Origin: Caballeronia telluris
GTDB taxonomy: Bacteria; Pseudomonadota; Gammaproteobacteria; Burkholderiales; Burkholderiaceae
Direction of reading: 5' to 3'
DNA: 64,000 nucleotides
NCBI RefSeq assembly: GCF_001544495.1
Contig: NZ_FCNZ02000014.1
Span: forward strand, 62,001 to 126,000
In this document: positions 18,887 to 26,976 of the stretch, piece by piece
Position numbering within the stretch: the first letter of the stretch is position 1
How the letters are laid out: the number at the start of each line of letters is the position of its first letter
The notes under the pieces: generated by a model
Database searches by the model: none
The model's input: the letters and a program-made list of their open reading frames with translations, nothing else
What the model was told of the DNA's origin: nothing
Translations under genes and position numbers: made by a program

Positions 18887-18910
18887 ATTGTAGCAAAAAT
18901 GTGCGGGGAG
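18887..18910 (-). promoter_or_regulatory. Candidate ahcY promoter (-10 TACAAT)
   Basis: TACAAT (18887-18892, minus strand) would start transcription near 18880, exactly at the 5' edge of the riboswitch. The -35 region (CTCAAA or TCAAAC, 17-18 bp upstream) is weak. It lies in the gap next to the lrgB stop. Confidence 0.5.
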
Positions 18911-18924
18911 TTTGAGCGCGGGAA

Positions 18925-19647
18925 TCAGAAGGGCAAGACAGAAAGCAGCGGCGCGATCAGCACCATCACGACACCCGCGATCATCATCGTCAGGCTCGCG
19001 ACGACGCCTTCCTCGCTGCCGAGCTCGCGCGCCTTCGCGGTGCCGACGCCGTGCGCCGCCGCGCCGAACAGCGCGCCGCGCGCGAGCCGCGTGCGCAGCG
19101 GCACGAGCGCGAGCACGATCTCGCCGAAGAGCATGCCGCAGACGCCCGTCGCGATGACGAACAGCGCGGTGAGGTCCCTGGGCGCGTGAATCTTGTCGGA
19201 GACGGCGAGCGCGAACGGCGTGGATACCGAGCGCGTCGCGAGACTGCGCTGCAATTCCGGCGACAAATGCAGCAGCTTCGCCAGCACGAGCGACCCGCCG
19301 ACCGCGACCAGAATCCCGACCGTCACGCCGACCGACAGCGAAATCCAGTGCCGCTTCAGCAGATGCCGGTATTCGTAGATCGGCACGGCGAACGCAACCG
19401 TCGCCGGGCCGAGCAGCCACATCAGCCAGCGCGTGTCGGCGAAATAGACCGGATACGGAATCCGCGCGAACACCACGATCAGCGCGAGAACGACGGGAAC
19501 GGCCAGCATCGGCGTGAGCCACGGACTGCGAAAGCGCGCGTAGAGCCGCTTCGAGCCGAAATAGAGCGCGATCGTCAGCACGAAACAGCCCGCCGCGATG
19601 AGACGCGCGGCGTCGTCGGCGAAGAGGGAGTCGTAGAAGTGGGTCAT
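18925..19647 (-). CDS. lrgB: LrgB family membrane protein
   Basis: A protein of 240 residues with about six to seven hydrophobic segments. Conserved LrgB/CidB blocks are present: WLLGPATVAFAVPIY, LATRSVSTPFALAVSD and FGAAAHGVGTAKARELG. LrgB-type proteins act with LrgA in the inner membrane in holin/antiholin-like or pyruvate/small-acid transport roles. The gene follows lrgA by 33 bp and is divergent (as a pair) from a LysR regulator. Confidence 0.9.
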   Translation of the reverse strand: MTHFYDSLFADDAARLIAAGCFVLTIALYFGSKRLYARFRSPWLTPMLAVPVVLALIVVFARIPYPVYFADTRWLMWLLGPATVAFAVPIYEYRHLLKRHWISLSVGVTVGILVAVGGSLVLAKLLHLSPELQRSLATRSVSTPFALAVSDKIHAPRDLTALFVIATGVCGMLFGEIVLALVPLRTRLARGALFGAAAHGVGTAKARELGSEEGVVASLTMMIAGVVMVLIAPLLSVLPF

Positions 19648-19680
19648 CGGCTGGCCGGTTTCGGTGCGTTTATTCGAACT

Positions 19681-20139
19681 TCACGCCCGCGCCGCGTGGC
19701 GCGCAATCACCGCGCGGCGCACGGCGAGACGCCGTTCGAAGCGCGCAGCGCGATCAACGGCGAATGCCACCGCGATCATCACCATCAGCGTCCCGCCGAC
19801 CACCACGAGCGCGAGGCGCCAGCCGTCTTCCATGAAGAGGCCGCCGTACTGCACGGCCGCCACTGCGGCGGGGATGAAAAACAGCAGCATGTCGGCGAGC
19901 AGCCAGTCGGCGCCGGCTTTCACCCAGCGCGGCGCGACGCCGCCGCAAAAGAGCAGCGCGAGCAGCGCCAGCAAGCCGACGACGCCGCCCGGCACCGGCA
20001 GCGCCAGCTTGCGCGCGACGATATCGGCGACGAACCAGATGGCCGCGAGCGCCGCGCTCTGTAGCGCGATCCGCATGAAACGGCCGATCGCGCCCTGCGA
20101 GCCGATGGCGTTCGATAAGACAGCGATAAGAAAGGACAT
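19681..20139 (-). CDS. lrgA: LrgA/CidA family membrane protein
   Basis: A protein of 152 residues with four hydrophobic helices. The family signature is LPVPGGVVGLLALLALL in the second helix region, and AGADWLLADMLLFFIPAAVA follows. These are holin-like proteins working with LrgB. It is the first gene of the lrgAB operon, facing a LysR-type gene in the CidR/LrgA arrangement. The C-terminus is longer and more basic than in short homologues (RRLAVRRAVIARHAARA). Confidence 0.88.
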   Translation of the reverse strand: MSFLIAVLSNAIGSQGAIGRFMRIALQSAALAAIWFVADIVARKLALPVPGGVVGLLALLALLFCGGVAPRWVKAGADWLLADMLLFFIPAAVAAVQYGGLFMEDGWRLALVVVGGTLMVMIAVAFAVDRAARFERRLAVRRAVIARHAARA

Positions 20140-20181
20140 GGTGGGCCTCGATGCGTCGGACTAGGGTTAACCTGTAGACCA

Positions 20182-20237
20182 AGTATAGGGCGCCCTTAAA
20201 CATAATAAAAATGACTTAAACTTATCTGGAACATTCC
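20182..20237. promoter_or_regulatory. lrgA/LysR divergent control region
   Basis: On the minus strand TATACT (20182-20187) is a good -10 for lrgA with an AT-rich -35 region 17 bp upstream. CTTAAAC occurs at 20195-20201 and 20215-20221, a 20-bp (two-turn) direct repeat, and GGAACATTCC (20228-20237) is a near palindrome. These are plausible LysR-regulator contacts for control of both genes. Confidence 0.45.
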
Positions 20238-20260
20238 ATTTCGGAATCGCGGAGAGTCGA

Positions 20261-21208
20261 ATGGAGTTGCGTGCGCTGAGGTATTTCGTCGAAGTCGTGA
20301 AGCAGAAGAGCTTCACCGTCGCGGCGGAGCAAATGTTCGTCACGCAGCCGACCATCAGCAAGATGGTGAAGGCGCTCGAAGACGAAATCGGCTCGCCGCT
20401 TCTGTTGCGCGAAGGGCGCCAGATGGTGCTGACCGACGCCGGCCAGATCGTCTATCAGCGCGGGCTCGACGTGCTGGCCGCGCACGCGCTGCTCGAAGCC
20501 GAGCTCAACGATCTCGGCACGTTCGGGCGCGGCACGCTGACGATCGGCATCCCGCCGATGGGCGGCTCGCTCTTCACGCCCGCGATCGCGGCATTCAAGC
20601 AGCGCTATCCGAAGGTGGAACTGAAGCTGTTCGAGCGCGGATCGAAGGCGATCGAGGCCGCGCTCCTCGACGGCGAACTGGAACTCGGCGGTGTGCTGCA
20701 ACCCGTCGACCTCGCGATGTTCGACGTCCTGCCGGTCAGCCGTCAGCTTCTGTGGCTCGTCGCGCAGAAAGGCTCGCGCTGGGATCAGGAAGCGGAAGTC
20801 GCGCTCGCGGACCTCGCGAGCGAGCCGTTCGTATTCTATGGCGAGAGCCTCGCGCTCTCCGACGTCGTGCTGAACGCGTGCCGCGAAGCAGGCTTTTCGC
20901 CGACGATCGTCGGACGCAGCGGTCATTGGGACTTCATGGCGGCGCTGGTACAGGCCGGAGTCGGTATCGCGCTGTTGCCGGCGCCCTACTGCCGCCGCCT
21001 CGACGCCGATACGTTCACCTGCCGCCCGGTCGTCGAGCCGGAGATCCGCTGGGACATGGCCGTCGGCTGGCGGCGCAACGGATATCTGTCGCATGCGGCG
21101 CGCGCGTGGCTCGACGTCGCGCGGCAGACGTTGCCCTCGAATTTGGGTCAGGATTTCCTGTCGGCGGAACGCTTTCCGTCGCGCGATCCGAACGCCGGGC
21201 CGCGCTGA
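20261..21208 (+). CDS. LysR-type transcriptional regulator, CidR-like by position
   Basis: A protein of 315 residues. The N-terminal winged helix has the LysR pattern ALRYFVEVVKQKSFTVAAEQ and VTQPTISKMVKALEDEIG, followed by an effector-binding domain from about residue 90. The start has GGAGAG upstream. It is divergent from lrgAB, as CidR is from its cid/lrg targets, so it probably responds to a small carboxylate such as acetate or pyruvate. That effector is inference from family context. Confidence 0.9.
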   Translation: MELRALRYFVEVVKQKSFTVAAEQMFVTQPTISKMVKALEDEIGSPLLLREGRQMVLTDAGQIVYQRGLDVLAAHALLEAELNDLGTFGRGTLTIGIPPMGGSLFTPAIAAFKQRYPKVELKLFERGSKAIEAALLDGELELGGVLQPVDLAMFDVLPVSRQLLWLVAQKGSRWDQEAEVALADLASEPFVFYGESLALSDVVLNACREAGFSPTIVGRSGHWDFMAALVQAGVGIALLPAPYCRRLDADTFTCRPVVEPEIRWDMAVGWRRNGYLSHAARAWLDVARQTLPSNLGQDFLSAERFPSRDPNAGPR

Positions 21209-21212
21209 ACGA

Positions 21213-21249
21213 AAAAACGCCGCCCGTTCGATGAAGCGGACGGCGTTTT
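21213..21249. terminator. Bidirectional intrinsic terminator
   Basis: A near-perfect stem (AAAACGCCG…CCG with CGG…CGGCGTTTT) lies between the convergent LysR gene and the DUF937–OmpA gene. It has T-runs in both directions, so it can end both transcripts. Confidence 0.8.
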
Positions 21250-21288
21250 CAGTCACGAGCGAAGCGACGCATCGCCCGCCAGGGTCAA

Positions 21289-22989
21289 TTATTCCTGACC
21301 CTTGAACTCGATGCGGCGGTTCGCAAAGCGGCCGCTTGCCGTCGAATTATCCGCGACCGGGTTGGCATCGCCGTAGCCTTGCGGCGTCAGCGAATCGGCC
21401 GGAACGCCGTGCTTCACGAGGAACGCGCGCACCGCTTCCGCACGCTTCTTCGAGAGCGCCAGATTCGTTTCAGCACGGCCGACGTTGTCCGAATAGCCGC
21501 CGATTTCCATCTTCACGGTCTTGCCGGCCGTCGTGCAGGTCTTCAGCAATTCGGCCGACTTCGCGAGCGCCAGTTGCGCGTCTTGCGGCGGAACGTCCGA
21601 GCCGGTCGCGAAGTTGATCACCTGCAGGTTCAGCACCTTCGCGACATCCGTTGCCGCGCAGTCATCCGACTTGAATGCGCTGAACGCGTTCATGAACGAA
21701 TCCTTCGCGCTCGCCACGGCTTGCTTCACGTCGAACGTGCCGATCGTGAAACCCGCGCCGAAGAGGTTCTTCAGCTTGTCGAGCCAGCCGAGCTTTGCGT
21801 CCGCTGCCGTGCCGCTCAGTTCGATCTTCTCGCCCGTGAGCTTCACTTCCGCGCCCGGCAACGCCATCAGCGGCAGCAGGCCATTGAGCTTGTCGAGCCA
21901 GGAAGCCGGCTTCGTCTCCGGATCGACCGTCACGTTCGCCGTGAACTTGCCTTCGCCGAACTTCGCCGTCAGCGCGTCGAGCAAGGTCTTCTTCTCGGCT
22001 TCGCTGCCAACCGTTGCGTTGAGCGTGGGCACGCCGGCCTTGTCGACGGAGAACGTCAGCAGCGCGTCCTTGGTCGGCACGACGGCCGGTTGCGAAGCGA
22101 CTTCCGAAGCGGGCGCCGCGGCCATTGCTGCGGGAGCGGCCGATGCCGCCGATGCCTCAGGAGCCGCCGATGCCGCTACCGCCGAAGCTGCGTCCGACGC
22201 TGCGGCAGGTTCCGCTGCCGGCTGCTGCTTCTCGCCGACACAACCGCGGCCGAGCAACAGCGCGAGGAGCGCGAGCGCGGCCAGCACTGCGAGCCACCAC
22301 CACTTCTTCTTGCTTGCCTTCTCCTGCACGACGATCTTGTCGACCGAGCTGTTCACGGCCGATACGCGTGCGTTCTGCGCCGACGGATGCTCCAGATGCG
22401 ACGACACCGCCTTCATCTGCGCGCCGACGCCGGAGAGGAAACTGCCTGCGCTTCCAAGACCGAGCGCGCTCGTGATCGAGTCGTTCAGGGCCGGCTTCAC
22501 GAACGGAAGCTGATGGCCGAGCAGCGTGGGCAACGCGCCCGCAGCGCCGTTGTGCTGCGTGAAGTAGTGCTTGAGGACGCCGAGCAGGATCGTGCCGACC
22601 ACGCCCGTCAGCGCGTGCGTCGCGCTGGCGGCCACGCCGGTCTGCGTCGCGACCGAGCCGGCCAGCGCTTCGAGACGCTCGGCCGGCGCGACTGCGCCCA
22701 CGAGACGCGTGCCCATGCCGAGCAGCTTCTGCAGGCCGTCGCCTTGCACGAGCGACGGCAATTGCTCGATGATGTTCGCGTTCGTGTCCGGCGACATGAC
22801 CGCGGCGAACAGCCCGCGCGCGCCTTCCGGCGACGCCGCCTTGTTCATCAGCGAGCCGACGAGCGCCGGTGCCACCAGGCCGACCACACGCTTTGCAGAC
22901 TCGGGCGCCACGCCGATACGCGTAGCGAGCTGCTGCAACACGCTTTCGGTCAAAGCGCCTTGTACCAATTGGATAATGTTAATGCTCAT
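21289..22989 (-). CDS. DUF937–transmembrane–OmpA hybrid envelope protein
   Basis: A protein of 566 residues in three parts. Residues 1 to about 200 are a DUF937/YidB-like helical domain. A single membrane helix (KKKWWWLAVLAALALLALLL, about 227-247) is followed by an Ala/Ser/Glu-rich linker (about 255-300) and a BON-like alpha/beta region (about 307-440). The OmpA C-terminal domain (about 455-566) has GGYSDNVGRAETNLALSKKR and GRFANRRIEF, with the Asp and Arg that bind diaminopimelate. By topology DUF937 should be cytoplasmic and OmpA periplasmic on peptidoglycan. ATG at 22989. Function is unknown. Confidence 0.85.
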   Translation of the reverse strand: MSINIIQLVQGALTESVLQQLATRIGVAPESAKRVVGLVAPALVGSLMNKAASPEGARGLFAAVMSPDTNANIIEQLPSLVQGDGLQKLLGMGTRLVGAVAPAERLEALAGSVATQTGVAASATHALTGVVGTILLGVLKHYFTQHNGAAGALPTLLGHQLPFVKPALNDSITSALGLGSAGSFLSGVGAQMKAVSSHLEHPSAQNARVSAVNSSVDKIVVQEKASKKKWWWLAVLAALALLALLLGRGCVGEKQQPAAEPAAASDAASAVAASAAPEASAASAAPAAMAAAPASEVASQPAVVPTKDALLTFSVDKAGVPTLNATVGSEAEKKTLLDALTAKFGEGKFTANVTVDPETKPASWLDKLNGLLPLMALPGAEVKLTGEKIELSGTAADAKLGWLDKLKNLFGAGFTIGTFDVKQAVASAKDSFMNAFSAFKSDDCAATDVAKVLNLQVINFATGSDVPPQDAQLALAKSAELLKTCTTAGKTVKMEIGGYSDNVGRAETNLALSKKRAEAVRAFLVKHGVPADSLTPQGYGDANPVADNSTASGRFANRRIEFKGQE

Positions 22990-23043
22990 GAAATGCTTCC
23001 CTCGAAATGCGTGATTGCACAGCAGCCCCATTTGGGCGCGCTG

Positions 23044-23049
23044 ATTATA
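23044..23049 (-). promoter_or_regulatory. Consensus -10 of the DUF937–OmpA gene
   Basis: A perfect TATAAT on the minus strand, about 55 bp before the ATG at 22989. The -35 region (CCTGAA/CTGAAC at 16-17 bp) is poor. Confidence 0.45.
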
Positions 23050-23374
23050 GGATCGGCATTCCTTAGTTCAGGTTGTCTAAATAAAAAATCGGATTTACCT
23101 CAACGCGGCATTCGCGCGGGCCGCGCCTTGTGGCGACAGGGCTTCGCGCACGCGCGTCGCATGGTTTTCGAAAGGTTTTTCGGCGAATCTTTCCTCTAGG
23201 CATCGAACGAATGCGCCGCCTATGATTCTTAAATTCGAGATGAATGGTCGGGCGCATTAAAGGCGATTCGATCACGGCGAGGCGTGGATCTTTTCCGGCG
23301 CCGTGACATTGCCGCATGGTCGCGCGGCGCGGCGCGCAGAGGCCGCAACCCCCACGCATGGGGCCGACAGCGCC
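23050..23374. other. Gap between OmpA-hybrid promoter and acyl-CoA dehydrogenase leader
   Basis: I see no convincing gene here. Open frames across it are GC-rich shadows. A TATGAT at about 23220 is a weak -10 candidate for the downstream gene. Confidence 0.4.
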
Positions 23375-23454
23375 AACTCCGGCCGACCGCAAACATCTTG
23401 CATGGGAGCGGAGTAAGCGCATGGGGGCCGGAGTAAGCGCTAACTCCGGCCGAC
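23375..23454 (+). repeat. Repeated modules and 26-bp palindrome ahead of acyl-CoA dehydrogenase gene
   Basis: The module AACTCCGGCCGAC occurs at 23375-23387 and 23442-23454. A module GCATGGG–GGAGTAAGCGC occurs at 23400-23420 and 23419-23440. The second copies together form a 26-bp palindrome (23426-23451) centred on AGCGCT with one mismatched pair. The ribosome binding site AGGAG (23457-23461) follows directly, so this hairpin would lie in the mRNA leader. It looks like a dispersed intergenic repeat family. Confidence 0.7.
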
Positions 23455-23471
23455 ACAGGAGACCGACGACG

Positions 23472-25178
23472 ATGAGCACGCCATCACGACCGCCGCGCTT
23501 CGGCGAGACGCACGATGTCTTCAATCAGAGTCCGCCGCTCGTCGGCTACGACATGTTCTCGGCCGATCCAGCGCTCGTCGCCGCGCTCGCGCGCGAAGGC
23601 GCGGGCTGGCATGCCGAGACGCTCTCGCGTCACGGCCGCGCGCTGACACAGCCCGACGTGCTCGCGCTCGCCGATCTCGCCAACCGCCATTCGCCCGAAC
23701 TGCACACGCACGACGCGCGCGGCGAGCGCATCGACGTCATCGAGTTTCATCCCGCGTGGCACGAACTGCTCGCGCTGCTGCGGCGCGAAGGGCTCCACGC
23801 GCTGCCGTTCGAGGACGCGTATCGGGAAAAAGCAGGCGCGATGGCCGCGCGTTGTGCCGGCTATTTCCTGCACGGTCAGCTGGAATCGGGCTCGCTGTGT
23901 CCGCCGACGATGACCTTCGCCAGCATCCCCGTGCTGCAAAAGGAACCGGCGCTCTATGCGACGCTGCGCGATGCGTTGCTCTCGCGTGAGCACGATCCGC
24001 GTGACATTCCGCTGTCCGAAGGCAAGCGCTCGATGCTGGTCGGCATGGGCATGACCGAAAAACAGGGCGGCTCGGACGTGCGCAGCAACCGAACCCGCGC
24101 CCACGCGGCGGGCACGCCCGGGCGCGGCGGCGAATACCGGCTGCTCGGGCACAAGTGGTTCTTTTCCGCGCCGCAATCCGACGCCCATCTGGTGCTCGCG
24201 CGCGCAAGCGAAAGCGACGCGCTCTCGTGCTTCTTCGTGCCGCGCTTCGCGCCCGACGGCAGCCGCAACACGGTCGAAGTCCAGCGCCTGAAGGACAAGC
24301 TCGGCAACCGGTCGAACGCGAGCAGCGAGGTGGAGTTTCTCGACGCGTACGGCGTGATGATCGGCGAAGAAGGGCGCGGTGTGCCGACGATCATCGAGAT
24401 GGCGAACTACACGCGGCTCGACTGCGTGATCGGGAGCGCGGCACTCATGCGCGCCGCGCTCGTCCAGGCGATCCACCACGCGCGGCATCGCAGCGCGTTC
24501 GGCGCGAAACTCGTCGACCAGCCGCTGATGCGCAACGTGCTCGCCGACCTGGCGCTCGAATCCGAAGCCGCCACGCTGCTCTTCATGCGGCTCGCGGGCG
24601 CGTTCGAGACGAGCGCCGCGGCCGGCGGCACGCCGGAGGAGCGCGCGTGGCGCCGGCTCATCACGCCCGCCGCGAAGTTCTGGGTCTGCAAGCGTGCGCT
24701 CGAATTCACCGGCGAGGCGATGGAAGTGTGGGGCGGCAACGGCTACGTCGAGACCGGGCCGATGGCGCGCTTCTATCGCGAGGCGCCGGTCAATTCGATC
24801 TGGGAAGGTTCCGGCAACGTGATGTGCCTCGACGTGCTGCGGGCGTTCGAGCGCGAGTCCGAGGCGGCGCACGCGATGTTCGCGTCGTGGCAGGAGACCG
24901 CGCGCGCGCATCCGGCGCTGACTCCGGCGCTTGACGCACTCGTGCGCGCACTCACCGACGATCCGGCGACGCGTGAGGCATCGGCGCGGCGGATCGCGCA
25001 GCAACTGGTTTTGACGGCGCAGGCGGTGCTGCTCGCGCGGCATGCGCCGGAAGCGGTGGCCGATGCGTTCATCGAGACGCGGCTCGGCGAGGCCTGCGGA
25101 CAAACGGGCCGTGTCTACGGCACGCTGCCCGGGCGGTTCGATCACGCGTCGCTGGTCGCGCGGGCGTTCGCGGCGTAG
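23472..25178 (+). CDS. Acyl-CoA dehydrogenase, AidB-like
   Basis: A protein of 568 residues. AidB-like features are the long N-terminal region (FNQSPPLVGYDMFSADP), the FAD-binding segment MTEKQGGSDVRSN, KWFFSAPQSDAHLVLAR, and the C-terminal EVWGGNGYVE with EAPVNSIWEGSGNVMCLD. AidB in E. coli is a flavoprotein linked to alkylation response and DNA binding; most homologues are annotated as isovaleryl-CoA-type dehydrogenases. Substrate is not readable. I chose the ATG at 23472 because the upstream frame is low-complexity repeat sequence. The gene stands alone and is convergent with the flagellar genes. Confidence 0.88.
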   Translation: MSTPSRPPRFGETHDVFNQSPPLVGYDMFSADPALVAALAREGAGWHAETLSRHGRALTQPDVLALADLANRHSPELHTHDARGERIDVIEFHPAWHELLALLRREGLHALPFEDAYREKAGAMAARCAGYFLHGQLESGSLCPPTMTFASIPVLQKEPALYATLRDALLSREHDPRDIPLSEGKRSMLVGMGMTEKQGGSDVRSNRTRAHAAGTPGRGGEYRLLGHKWFFSAPQSDAHLVLARASESDALSCFFVPRFAPDGSRNTVEVQRLKDKLGNRSNASSEVEFLDAYGVMIGEEGRGVPTIIEMANYTRLDCVIGSAALMRAALVQAIHHARHRSAFGAKLVDQPLMRNVLADLALESEAATLLFMRLAGAFETSAAAGGTPEERAWRRLITPAAKFWVCKRALEFTGEAMEVWGGNGYVETGPMARFYREAPVNSIWEGSGNVMCLDVLRAFERESEAAHAMFASWQETARAHPALTPALDALVRALTDDPATREASARRIAQQLVLTAQAVLLARHAPEAVADAFIETRLGEACGQTGRVYGTLPGRFDHASLVARAFAA

Positions 25179-25195
25179 GCGCGCGACGCGTCTCG

Positions 25196-25546
25196 TCAGC
25201 GCGGCAAGCGGGGAGCTTTCGTCGTGGACAAATGGCTAGGGGAAGGCGCGGATTCGCCCGACGCGTCGCCGTTTTCCAGCCGATACAGCCACGCCAGCAA
25301 TTCCGCCACGGCCTGATACAGCGTGGGCGGAATGCGCGCGTCCAAATCGACCTGCATCAGCAGCGACACCATCTCCGGCGCTTCGTGCACATACAGCCCC
25401 GCTTCCTTCGCGCGCTGCACGATCATCTCCGCGACGATCCCGTAGCCCTTCGCGACGACGCGTGGCGCCGCATCGCGATTGGAATTGTCGTAGGCGAGCG
25501 CGGTCGCCTGCTTGCGCACGTCGGACGGGTAGTTCGGCGCGCTCAC
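25196..25546 (-). CDS. Small FlhB C-terminal-domain-like protein (EscU/YscU/HrcU family)
   Basis: A protein of 116 residues from a GTG at 25546, which overlaps the stop of the FliK-like gene (GTGA). It matches the cytoplasmic C-terminal domain of the export switch FlhB (VVAKGYGIVAEMIVQRAKEAGLYVHE) but has no membrane part and lacks the NPTH autocleavage motif, showing SAPNYPSDVRKQATALAYD at the start instead. Such FlhB2-like proteins sit beside FliK-like genes in many bacteria and are proposed to affect substrate switching. An apparent 674-codon frame running upstream across the FliK-like gene is a shadow. Confidence 0.78.
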   Translation of the reverse strand: MSAPNYPSDVRKQATALAYDNSNRDAAPRVVAKGYGIVAEMIVQRAKEAGLYVHEAPEMVSLLMQVDLDARIPPTLYQAVAELLAWLYRLENGDASGESAPSPSHLSTTKAPRLPR

Positions 25547-26901
25547 GATCCCGTCCCCCTTGAAGAGCCCGGTGCCCGGAACAGATGCTCGAACGGCGAC
25601 GGCACTGGCTTGTGCGCACCCGCAGCACTCGCCAGCGCCCCGCCGTCGAGGCTCTCGCCCGCGCCGCCCACCGCGCGAATCGACAGTCCCGCCAACCCGA
25701 TGCCCGCCGCCGCGAGTTGCTCGCGAAACGCCTCGCCATCGGCGGCAAGGCGCGCCGCGCCATGCGCGCCCGCGTTGATCCGCGCGACGAGTTTGTCGCC
25801 CGTCAGCACGAGATCGGCGTCGACGGTGCCGAGCGTCGGCAGCGACAATGTGACGCGCGTGCGCCACGGGCGTTCGGCGGACGCGCCGGTGTCGGGCGCG
25901 CGTGCGTCGCGTTCCTGCGGCGCGATTTCCCATTCGAAACGCGCGCCCGGCCACGCTTCGCCGGACCAGCGAAACTGATTGGTCGCGAGCAGGTCGAGCT
26001 GCTGGCGCACGAGCGGAATCGTCGACGGATGGATTCCCGCCATCAGCGCCGCCTGCACGGCCGAGTCCTTCGGCGCCGGCGCGCTCGCCGCGCTTCCCGC
26101 CGCCGATCCCGCCGGAGAAAACACCGAAGCGGGCGCATCGCGCAATGAATGCGCGAGCGCCGCCGCCTGCTCCGCGTTGCGCGGCGGCACGAACGCGTGC
26201 GGCGTCCCCTGCAGGTCCGGCAGGTCGGCCGCGCCGGCGAAACGCTGCGACCCGCGCGGGTCGTCGAGCCAGACATCGGCGTCGGCGGGCTGATCGGGAA
26301 TGTCCAGAGGAAGGGCCATCGCGCGCGGATCGACGCGCGCTTGCGGCTCGCTCGCGAGCGAAGCCGCCGGGCGCTGGCCCGCGAGCCAGTCGACGAGATG
26401 GGATTCGTAGAAAAGACCGCTTTCGCCGACCGTCTTCGAGAGCGCCGCCGCGAGCGCGCTGGCGGGCAGCGGCGGCGCCGGCTGGCTCGCGGCGCGGGCA
26501 GCGGCGGCGTTCGCGACTGCGCCGAGGGTGGACGGCGAGGAAAACGCGTGATCGAAGAGGCCGCCGCTGAGCGCCGCGAAAGCGCTCGCGGCGCGCGGCG
26601 CGGTCGGCCAGAGGGGCGTGGTGCCGGTGAGCGCCGGCGTGGCGCCGCCGCCGAAGCGGGAAATGGCGTCGAGCGTGCGCGCGACGGTGCTGAGCGCCGT
26701 CTGCGCCGACGCCCCGCCCGCTCCCGACGCGCCATTCTGCGCGCCGCCCGTGCCTGGCTGCGCCTCGACGAGCAGTTCGGACGTGCCGGTCTGGGTCGTC
26801 GTCTGGCCGGTAGTGGCGCCCGGCGACGGACGGATCGCGGACAAGAGCAACTCGGCCCGGCTGGCGAGGAGCGTCGAAATCGCGTTGTCCAGTCCCGTCA
26901 T
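25543..26901 (-). CDS. FliK-like hook-length control protein (second copy, in the fliST cluster)
   Basis: A protein of 452 residues. The first 280 or so are low-complexity, Ala/Pro/Thr-rich and probably extended. The C-terminal part (about 285-400) resembles the Flg_hook domain of FliK, with PLVRQQLDLLATNQFRWSGEAWPG, RTRVTLSLPTLGTVDADLVL and LRAA-type helices. Position after fliT and coupling to a FlhB-C-like gene support a role in export switching. A canonical fliK also lies at 34.2 kb, so this one may be a specialised or accessory ruler. Confidence 0.7.
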   Translation of the reverse strand: MTGLDNAISTLLASRAELLLSAIRPSPGATTGQTTTQTGTSELLVEAQPGTGGAQNGASGAGGASAQTALSTVARTLDAISRFGGGATPALTGTTPLWPTAPRAASAFAALSGGLFDHAFSSPSTLGAVANAAAARAASQPAPPLPASALAAALSKTVGESGLFYESHLVDWLAGQRPAASLASEPQARVDPRAMALPLDIPDQPADADVWLDDPRGSQRFAGAADLPDLQGTPHAFVPPRNAEQAAALAHSLRDAPASVFSPAGSAAGSAASAPAPKDSAVQAALMAGIHPSTIPLVRQQLDLLATNQFRWSGEAWPGARFEWEIAPQERDARAPDTGASAERPWRTRVTLSLPTLGTVDADLVLTGDKLVARINAGAHGAARLAADGEAFREQLAAAGIGLAGLSIRAVGGAGESLDGGALASAAGAHKPVPSPFEHLFRAPGSSRGTGS

Positions 26902-26976
26902 GCCGGTTTCCTTGTCGACCGGAGCAGGCACCCTGTGCCCGCTCCGGTCCATGCAACAGGGCTGCGCCCGACTTGT

